This document shows positions 1-5,300 of a stretch of 6,608 nucleotides of DNA, one piece after another (positions within the stretch are counted from its first letter, which is position 1; every line of letters begins with the position of its first letter). The stretch covers positions 1 through 6,608 of the forward strand of contig CAZSMJ010000109.1 in assembly GCA_964608055.1 (NCBI GenBank). The letters are read 5' to 3'. Source of the stretch: JALYNX01 sp964608055 (GTDB taxonomy: Bacteria > Actinomycetota > Acidimicrobiia > Spongiisociales > ZC4RG35). The position numbers were made by a program, and so were the translations under genes. The notes under the pieces are model-generated. The model had not been told where the DNA came from. It searched no databases and worked only from the letters and a program-made list of their open reading frames with translations.

Positions 1-3
1 GTT

Positions 4-27
4 GTCCCCCCTTTCCGAAGGGGGGAC
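4..27. repeat. Perfect G/C-rich hairpin upstream of glcD
   Basis: Positions 4-13 (GTCCCCCCTT) and 18-27 (AAGGGGGGAC) are exact reverse complements, giving a 10-bp stem with a TCCG loop. Neither side is followed by a T-run, so it does not look like a classical intrinsic terminator on either strand. A second G-run at 50-55 could pair with the same C-run at 6-11. The stem and the purine-rich tail after it (about 28-55) look like the kind of short palindromic element that is dispersed between genes in high-GC genomes. No second copy is visible in this window, so the repeat status is an inference. Confidence 0.6.
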
Positions 28-63
28 CGTCTGAGCGCAGCGAAGGCGAGGGGGGTTTGCCCC

Positions 64-69
64 TATCGT
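64..69 (+). promoter_or_regulatory. Possible -10 box for glcD (leaderless start)
   Basis: TATCGT at 64-69 fits the TANNNT -10 pattern and lies 8 bases before the preferred glcD ATG at 78. That ATG has no Shine-Dalgarno in the 15 bases before it, so transcription starting at or near A78 would give a leaderless mRNA, a common arrangement in actinobacteria. No convincing -35 box is seen. The hexamer matches TATAAT at only four of six positions and the distance is slightly long, so this is tentative. Confidence 0.25.
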
Positions 70-77
70 TCCGATCG

Positions 78-1505
78 ATGTCACTGATCTCGGATCTCGA
101 ACAGCTTCTCGGCGCCGACCGGGTGCTCCACGAACCGGTGGAGCTCTATCTCTACTCCAAGGATGCCTCGTCTCTGGTGCGCGGTCATCCGAACTGTGTG
201 GTCTTTCCCCGGTCGACCGAGGAAGTGGCCAGCATCGTGAAGGTGGCGGAGGCCCATCAGGCGCCGGTGGTGGCCCGGGGGGCGGGGACCGGTCTGACCG
301 CGGGAGCCAGCCCCACCGAGGGCGGGATCGTCCTCTCCACCACCTCGCTCAACTCCGTTGACATCGATCCGGAAAACAGTTCGGCTTGGGTGGGCGCCGG
401 GGTCATCAATCTCGATCTCACCCGGGCCGCGGCGCCCTTTGGTCTCCAATTCGCCCCTGATCCCTCTTCGCAGTCGGCCTGCACCGTCGGCGGCAATGTG
501 GCCAACAACAGCGGAGGTCCGCACTGCCTGGCCGAGGGCAGCACCACCAGCCATGTCTTGGGGCTGGAGGTCGTCCTCGCCGGGGGCGAGGTGATGGTTC
601 TGGGCGGGCTGGCGCCTGACACCCCCGGCCTCGACCTGAAAGGCCTCATCGTCGGCTCGGAGGGCACGCTCGGGGTGGTGACTCGGGCCCTGGTGAGGCT
701 GATCCCTGTCGACCCCGATGTCAGGACCCTGCTCATCGACTTCGACCGGGTCGAGGACGCCTGTGGCACCGTTTCCGACATCATCGCCGCCGGCTGCGTT
801 CCTGCTGCCCTCGAGATGATGGACCAGCGGATGATGCAGGCCGTCGAGAACTGGCTCCAAGCCGGTCTCCCCACCGACCGGGCCGCCATCCTGCTCGTCG
901 AAGTGGTTGGAGAGACGGCTGGCGTCGAAGCCGAGGCGGCTCTCGTCCAGGAGATCGCAAGGATTCGCAATTCCCAGACCATCCGGGTGGCGGCAACCGA
1001 AGCCGAGCGCCAGCTTCTGTGGAAGGGCAGGAAGTCGGCCTTCGGGGCTGTCGCCCAGTTGGCGCCCGACTACTACCTCCATGACACCGTCGTCCCTCGA
1101 ACCAAGCTGGTCGAGACGATGCGTGAGGTCTACGAGATCGCCGACCGTCATGGCCTGCTCCTGGTCAACGTGTTCCATGCCGGCGACGGCAACCTGCATC
1201 CTCTGATCGCTTTCGACTCCTCGGACCCGGTGGCGGCGGAGAAGGTCCTTCAAGCCGGGGATGAAATCGTTGCCCTATGTCTTCGAAATGGGGGCGCCCT
1301 CTCAGGGGAGCACGGAATCGGGATCGAGAAGCGAGATCTAATGAGGCTGAACTTCAGCGAGCTCGACCTGGACGCCCAGGCCCGACTCAAGGAGACCTTC
1401 GACCCGAGAGGGACCTTCAACCCCTCAAAGGTCCTGCCACAGGGCTCGCTGTGTTTCGACTTCGGCGGCGTGCGCAGGGAAATCCCCGAAGGGGCTTGGG
1501 TTTGA
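78..1505 (+). CDS. glcD: Glycolate oxidase FAD-linked subunit GlcD
   Basis: This is the catalytic flavoprotein subunit, which oxidises glycolate (possibly other 2-hydroxy acids such as D-lactate) to the 2-oxo acid. Seen: 475 residues, close to the family norm. An N-terminal PCMH-type FAD-binding domain has PVVARGAGTGLTAGA at 63-77, the PDP...CTVGGNVANNSGGPH block at 127-149 and GSEGTLG at 193-199. A C-terminal FAD-oxidase domain has FHAGDGNLHP at 366-375 and SGEHGIG at 409-415. There is no signal peptide or membrane segment, so it is cytoplasmic or peripheral. Start choice: ATG at 78 gives the usual family beginning (MSLISDLEQLLG) but has no Shine-Dalgarno. An in-frame TTG at 57 follows GAGGGGGG closely and would add seven residues. 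It leads the glcDEF operon and its stop overlaps the glcE start. GlcD paralogues include D-lactate dehydrogenases, but the adjacent glcE and glcF favour glycolate oxidase. Confidence 0.93.
   Translation: MSLISDLEQLLGADRVLHEPVELYLYSKDASSLVRGHPNCVVFPRSTEEVASIVKVAEAHQAPVVARGAGTGLTAGASPTEGGIVLSTTSLNSVDIDPENSSAWVGAGVINLDLTRAAAPFGLQFAPDPSSQSACTVGGNVANNSGGPHCLAEGSTTSHVLGLEVVLAGGEVMVLGGLAPDTPGLDLKGLIVGSEGTLGVVTRALVRLIPVDPDVRTLLIDFDRVEDACGTVSDIIAAGCVPAALEMMDQRMMQAVENWLQAGLPTDRAAILLVEVVGETAGVEAEAALVQEIARIRNSQTIRVAATEAERQLLWKGRKSAFGAVAQLAPDYYLHDTVVPRTKLVETMREVYEIADRHGLLLVNVFHAGDGNLHPLIAFDSSDPVAAEKVLQAGDEIVALCLRNGGALSGEHGIGIEKRDLMRLNFSELDLDAQARLKETFDPRGTFNPSKVLPQGSLCFDFGGVRREIPEGAWV
1489..1494 (+). promoter_or_regulatory. 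Ribosome binding site of glcE
   Basis: AAGGGG at 1489-1494 ends 7 bases before the TTG at 1502 and supports that start over the in-frame ATG at 1541, whose only GGAG (1536-1539) is one base away. The site lies in the last codons of glcD. Its GGGG is the 3' arm of a tiny CCCC-GAA-GGGG hairpin (1484-1494), which could hide the site until a ribosome translating glcD opens it. That coupling is inferred. Confidence 0.6.
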
Positions 1506-2611
1506 CTGTTGTTCCGGCGATCCCGACCGCGATCCGGAGCATGGAGGTCGGTGTCCCCTCCGGCTCCGAAGCGGAGACCGGGCTCGCCCCTTCGTCTCCG
1601 GGAGAGGTCGCAACAATTCTTCGTTTCGCCACCGAGCATCGGTTGAGTCTCCAAGTGTGGGGTGGAGGCTCGCATCAGGGTTACGGCCGCCCGCAGACCC
1701 CGGATCTCTTGCTTCTCACCGAACGTCTCGACGCCGTGGAGTCCTGGGAGCCTGATGACTTGACCCTCGCCATCGGTTCGGGGACGCCGGTGGCGAGATT
1801 CGAGGAGATGCTCGCGGAGCGAAACCAAACCGCGGTGATGCCCGAGCACCCCGGGGCGGCGACCATCGGTGGAGTGGTCTCGGCCGGCATCTCTTCGTTG
1901 AAGCGGGGCCGTCTCCTTGGCACCCGGGAGCGGCTCCTCGAGGTGACAATGGTGACCGGGGACGGTCGGTTGGTGCGAGCGGGGGGCCGGGTGGTCAAGA
2001 ACGTCTCCGGCTACGACCTCTCCCGATTCGTGGTCGGCGCCTTCGGCGCCCTCGGGGTTGTGGTCTCGGTTTGCCTCAAGCTGTGGCCGGTGCCTCGGGC
2101 CAAGGCAACGGTGACCGATCCGGACCCTGACCGTCTCCATCTGCTGTCACGCCCTTTGGCCGTGCTCGAGAAGGACGGAGCGACCCAGGTGTTCCTCTGG
2201 GGGATCAACGAGGAGGTGGAGACGAGCGCCGGTCGCATCGGGGGGCACGCCAGTCCCGGCCACGCCTGGCCCACCGATCCCGATGGAGCCTTCCGCTGGT
2301 CGTTGCGAGTGCCCCCGGCACTGACGGCAGCGGCGATCACCAAGCTGCCTTCTTCGTGGAGGTACTTGGCGATTCACGGGGTCGGGGAGATTCGTCTCGC
2401 CTCCGACGACGCCGATGCCGCTCCTGAATTGAGGACATGGGCCGAAGCCAACGAAGGCCGGCTGGTGGTGGTCGACTCTCCGTCGGGCTCCCTCCACGAT
2501 TTCGATCCATGGGGAGCGGCGCCCGAGGGTCTCGACATCCAACGTCGTCTCATCGGCCAGTTCGACCCGTCGCGAGTGATCAACCCGGGTCGGCTCCCCG
2601 GAGGCGTCTGA
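1502..2611 (+). CDS. glcE: Glycolate oxidase subunit GlcE
   Basis: This is the second FAD-binding-type subunit of glycolate oxidase. It resembles the FAD domain of GlcD but lacks the full C-terminal oxidase domain. Seen: 369 residues from the TTG start, slightly longer than the usual ~350. VWGGGSHQGYGRP at 52-64 is the PP-loop-like region. TIGGVVSAGISS starts at 121, and KNVSGYDLSRF at 166-176 is the GlcE hallmark (KNVAGYD in many homologues). GAFGALG at 179-185 stands where GSLGTLG is usual, and the protein ends with FDPSRVINPGRLPGG. TTG at 1502 overlaps the glcD stop as TTGA and has a good ribosome site 7 bases upstream. The stop shares one base with the glcF ATG (TGATG), so the three subunits are probably made in a coupled way. 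The role in electron transfer or assembly is known only from the family. Confidence 0.9.
   Translation: MTVVPAIPTAIRSMEVGVPSGSEAETGLAPSSPGEVATILRFATEHRLSLQVWGGGSHQGYGRPQTPDLLLLTERLDAVESWEPDDLTLAIGSGTPVARFEEMLAERNQTAVMPEHPGAATIGGVVSAGISSLKRGRLLGTRERLLEVTMVTGDGRLVRAGGRVVKNVSGYDLSRFVVGAFGALGVVVSVCLKLWPVPRAKATVTDPDPDRLHLLSRPLAVLEKDGATQVFLWGINEEVETSAGRIGGHASPGHAWPTDPDGAFRWSLRVPPALTAAAITKLPSSWRYLAIHGVGEIRLASDDADAAPELRTWAEANEGRLVVVDSPSGSLHDFDPWGAAPEGLDIQRRLIGQFDPSRVINPGRLPGGV
2600..2604 (+). promoter_or_regulatory. Ribosome binding site of glcF
   Basis: GGAGG at 2600-2604 is a consensus Shine-Dalgarno core ending 6 bases before ATG 2611. It fixes the glcF start there rather than at earlier in-frame codons that lie within glcE. 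Confidence 0.8.
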
Positions 2612-3864
2612 TGGGTTGGGTCACGACCGAGCATCCGACAACGGACGAGTTGAACGCATGTGTGCAATGTGGGCTCTGTCTGCCCCACTGCCCCACGTTC
2701 CGGCTCACCGGCCGGGAGACCGCATCGCCCCGGGGCCGACTGCACGCCATGAGCGCGGTTCATGAGGGGGTGGTCGAGATCGACGCCACTTTTCAGGGGA
2801 TCATCGACTTCTGCCTCGGTTGTCGGGCATGCGAACCGGTCTGCCCGGGTCTCGTGCCCTACGGGCGAACCCTGGAAGGGACCAGGGCTGAGATCGTGGC
2901 CCAACGTCCTTCGATGTCGCACCGGATCAGGTCGTTCTTGCTCGGTTCGGCGCTTGGCTCCCGTCGTTGGCTCGGCCTCGGGACCAGAGCTCTCAGCCTT
3001 GCTCAGATGACCGGGGCGACGAAGGTGGGCCCGCGTCGTTTGCGTCCACTCTCATCAGGGATGCGCCAGTTGCGAGGCCGGCCGGGCACCGTGGTGGGTC
3101 ATGTCGGGGGTGAGGGGACTGCGGGGAGGGTTGCCCTGCTCGCCGGGTGCATCCAGGACCAATGGTTCCAGCCGGTGAATCACGCTGCCATCGAGTTGTT
3201 GGAATTGGCCGGCTATCGGGTCGAGGTCCCGGCGGGACAGACCTGTTGCGGGGCTCTGGCCGCCCACGACGGCAAAGCACCCGAGGCCCATCAGCTCGCG
3301 GCGCGCAACATCAAAGTGTTGAGCGGCTACGAGCTGGTGGTGGCCACGGCAGCCGGTTGCTCTGCGCATCTCCGCGACTACGGCCATTGGGGCGACGGCG
3401 GGGAAGGAGTTGCGAACAACGCGGTGGATGTCACGGTCGCGGTGGCCGATGCCATCGAAAGGGGCCTATTGCCAAAGGTGGCCGCGGTCGCGGGCCCGAT
3501 CGCGGTCCAGGATCCATGCCATCTCCGGCACGCCCAGAAGGTCACAGTCGAGCCGAGGCTGATCCTCGAGGCCGCCGGATACGAGTTGGTGGAGATCGAC
3601 CCCGACGGGATGTGCTGTGGGGCGGCCGGTCTCTACACCATCCTCCAGCCCGAGGCTTCCCAGGAACTCGGAAACCAGAAGGCGGGCCAGGTTCGTTCAA
3701 CAGGAGTGAAAAAGGTGGCGTCGGCCAATCCCGGTTGTGAGATGCAGCTGCGGAGCGCACTCGGCGAAGGGTTTGAGATCGCTCACCCCATCGAGTGGTA
3801 CCTGCAAGCCGTCAAGCGCGAAAAGCTTGGCGGTATCGTCGCCGCCTTGGAGGAGTCACGTTGA
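2611..3864 (+). CDS. glcF: Glycolate oxidase iron-sulfur subunit GlcF
   Basis: This subunit carries electrons from the flavin subunits towards the membrane quinone pool. Seen: 417 residues (E. coli GlcF is of similar length). Two ferredoxin-type 4Fe-4S motifs of the form CX2CX2CX3CP occur with cysteines at 17, 20, 23, 27 and at 68, 71, 74, 78. Two CCG domains follow: C180 with C212-C213-G214 and C250 (GCSAHLRDYG), then C303 (DPCHLRHAQK) with C335-C336-G337 and C376 (NPGCEMQL). The gap from the lone cysteine to the CCG pair is 31 residues in both, within the known CX31-38CCG pattern. The DPCHLRH form is shared with LutA-like proteins; E. coli GlcF has CPCTLQH. All expected cysteines are present, so the protein looks functional. 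It overlaps glcE by one base and the next gene by four. It could serve a related 2-hydroxy-acid oxidase, but the D-E-F order makes glycolate most likely. Confidence 0.94.
   Translation: MGWVTTEHPTTDELNACVQCGLCLPHCPTFRLTGRETASPRGRLHAMSAVHEGVVEIDATFQGIIDFCLGCRACEPVCPGLVPYGRTLEGTRAEIVAQRPSMSHRIRSFLLGSALGSRRWLGLGTRALSLAQMTGATKVGPRRLRPLSSGMRQLRGRPGTVVGHVGGEGTAGRVALLAGCIQDQWFQPVNHAAIELLELAGYRVEVPAGQTCCGALAAHDGKAPEAHQLAARNIKVLSGYELVVATAAGCSAHLRDYGHWGDGGEGVANNAVDVTVAVADAIERGLLPKVAAVAGPIAVQDPCHLRHAQKVTVEPRLILEAAGYELVEIDPDGMCCGAAGLYTILQPEASQELGNQKAGQVRSTGVKKVASANPGCEMQLRSALGEGFEIAHPIEWYLQAVKREKLGGIVAALEESR
3849..3853 (+). promoter_or_regulatory. Ribosome binding site of the membrane-protein gene
   Basis: GGAGG (3849-3853, continuing as GGAGGAG) ends 7 bases before TTG 3861. 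It supports this TTG as the start, giving a four-base TTGA overlap with the glcF stop. Earlier in-frame starts lie inside glcF without such a site. Confidence 0.75.
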
Positions 3865-4451
3865 CCGACAGCACCAGCCGGACCGAACCCCTCGACATGG
3901 TCAAGCGTTACGCCATCCTCGCCTATGGGGCGTTCGGCACGATGCTCGACGTGGGGCTGATGGTCTTGGGAAGCCTTCTCGTTGGTCTCTCGATCGCGGT
4001 CCTGCTCGCCGGCTTTGAGCTGGTCAATGTCATCCAGGAACTCTCCACTGGCGGGATGCTCGCTTCTGCCCTCGTCCTGGCGATCGTCGGCCTGTTCTGT
4101 CTCGGGGTCGCCTCCGAAGGCCCGCTCGGGCGAGGCCGGAAACTGATCGGCTTCCAACTATGGGAGGTAGGGATCGGGCGCACAGTGGCCGTCTTCCTCG
4201 TTGGCCTTATAGCTCTGCTGGTCCACGGAGTCATCAGCGGGTTTCTCCAAGACCTTCCCGAGCCGCTGCACAAGGGAGCAGAAGGGCTGCGTGCGTTGGG
4301 GATCGCCGGGATGGTGGTCATGCCGCTGATCGGGGTGCCTTTGTCGCTTCTGGTCCGCTGGGCGCCAAACGGCCCGCCCTGGTTGGACAAGGCCGAGATC
4401 CCCGTGCTGTTCGTGGTCTGGGCCATCGCCACCATGGCGATCTTCACCTGA
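3861..4451 (+). CDS. Polytopic membrane protein of unknown function, fourth gene of the glcDEF operon
   Basis: I do not recognise this family. Seen: 196 residues from TTG 3861, with a short polar N-terminus (1-16) and then strongly hydrophobic segments. Residues 18-58 form a block that can hold one or two helices and contains D30 and E53. Further helices fit at about 64-84, 107-129, 144-166 and 180-195, giving five or six in total. Loops carry EGPLGRGRKL at 86-95, EPLHKGAEG at 134-142 and RWAPNGPPW at 166-174. There is no signal peptidase site and no heme, cysteine-cluster or ATPase motif; a single histidine, H122, lies in a membrane segment. The four-base overlap with glcF and the strong ribosome site show it is co-translated with the glycolate oxidase. 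That makes a membrane anchor, quinone-docking partner or glycolate transport aid conceivable, but all of these are guesses. The gene ends tail to tail with the acetyltransferase gene, 4 bp away. Confidence 0.82.
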   Translation: MTDSTSRTEPLDMVKRYAILAYGAFGTMLDVGLMVLGSLLVGLSIAVLLAGFELVNVIQELSTGGMLASALVLAIVGLFCLGVASEGPLGRGRKLIGFQLWEVGIGRTVAVFLVGLIALLVHGVISGFLQDLPEPLHKGAEGLRALGIAGMVVMPLIGVPLSLLVRWAPNGPPWLDKAEIPVLFVVWAIATMAIFT

Positions 4452-4455
4452 GACC

Positions 4456-5298
4456 TCACAAACTCTTGGCGTAGATCAGCATCCGCCGGGTGCTGAACCC
4501 GTCCCTGATCAATGCCTCCCCGCTCCATGGCGTCTCCGGGATGAAGATCTCGATCCGGGCCATCTCCAACTGACGGGCAATCTCGGCGATTCCCTCAAGA
4601 AGGGCAGGGAAGTCAGCAGGGTCGGTGACCATCCACCCAACTCCCAGTGTGTCCTGGTCGGGAACGGCCACCACCCAGCCGGCGCCTCCCTGAACCAGGT
4701 TGCGGTTGGCGATCGGGGTGTCGAGATCGCTGCGAAGAGCCTTCCGCCACCGCCAGTTCCCGGGATACAGCTCGCGTCCCGCTCGTGCCAGTTCGCTTCC
4801 CAGCCACAACAGCCAGCCGGCATCGGCGTCGGCGCTCGACGCGGGATGAAGTCGATCCCGTTCCCGGCGCAGCGGTCCCCGGGGAGTTTGGGCCTCTCCG
4901 AGGACCCAGACACAAGTGTTGCGATAGCCGAGCTTGTCGACCTGAGATCGCGCCGCCGCGTTCTCCTCCTCGACGACGAGGCGGACGATTTTTGCCCCGC
5001 GCTCCCCCGCCCATTGCACCCCATAGTCGTTCATGGCCGCACCCATCCCACCCCGACGATGATCGGGATGGACCCTGGCCGCGCTCAACCATCCTTCGTT
5101 GGGAGAGAGCATTTCGGAGCGTGACACCGCGAGCGGGTTGTCGTCCTCGTCGACGCAAACCACCACCATCGAGTTCTGGTCCTCGATCCATGTCGGGAGC
5201 GCTTCGCCGACGTAATCGCCCCAGGTAAAGGTGTCGCGGGTCCAAGGTTCGATCTTGGGCACATCGTCCTGGCGTGCGGGGCGCAATGTGAAAGCCAC
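4456..5298 (-). CDS. GNAT-family N-acetyltransferase, possibly tandem-domain, downstream of argS
   Basis: This is probably an acetyl-CoA-dependent N-acyltransferase of unknown substrate. Seen: 280 residues from GTG 5298. The N-terminal half reads as a GNAT domain: the start LRPARQDDVPKI, then motif A VHPDHRRGGMGAAM at 76-89 with the R/Q-x-x-G-x-G/A acetyl-CoA loop (R81-R82-G83-G84-M85-G86). ENAAARSQVDKLGYRN at 112-127 fits the alpha4-beta6 region. The C-terminal half (about 195-280) contains GWVVAVPD, a helix and the end LIRDGFSTRRMLIYAKSL, which resembles the tail of a second GNAT fold lacking motif A. GTG 5298 lies two bases after the argS stop with no clear Shine-Dalgarno, so translation is probably coupled to argS. 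The reading frame stays open upstream to 5385, but that part overlaps argS and is not needed for the GNAT fold. A link to translation is suggested only by position. Confidence 0.85.
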   Translation of the reverse strand: MAFTLRPARQDDVPKIEPWTRDTFTWGDYVGEALPTWIEDQNSMVVVCVDEDDNPLAVSRSEMLSPNEGWLSAARVHPDHRRGGMGAAMNDYGVQWAGERGAKIVRLVVEEENAAARSQVDKLGYRNTCVWVLGEAQTPRGPLRRERDRLHPASSADADAGWLLWLGSELARAGRELYPGNWRWRKALRSDLDTPIANRNLVQGGAGWVVAVPDQDTLGVGWMVTDPADFPALLEGIAEIARQLEMARIEIFIPETPWSGEALIRDGFSTRRMLIYAKSL

Positions 5299-5300
5299 GG

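Noticed and set aside
81..1253. Long minus-strand open frame of 390 codons opposite glcD
   Set aside because: It lies wholly opposite a well-supported glcD. Its translation is low in hydrophobic pattern, rich in G, R, H, D and P, and shows no recognisable motif. Long antisense frames are expected opposite genes with strong third-position GC.
1277..1501. N-terminal extension of glcE into glcD
   Set aside because: The extra 75 residues are out-of-frame glcD codons rich in R and P and do not match the GlcE family. The TTG at 1502 has a better-placed ribosome site.
1250..2140. Minus-strand open frame of 296 codons spanning the glcD-glcE junction
   Set aside because: It is opposite two recognised genes, with a composition typical of an antisense shadow and no domain or ribosome site.
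4425..4441. Intrinsic terminator at the end of the membrane-protein gene
   Set aside because: The stem is only 6 bp with a 5-base loop, lies within the coding sequence and is followed by CTTCACCTGA rather than a T-run.
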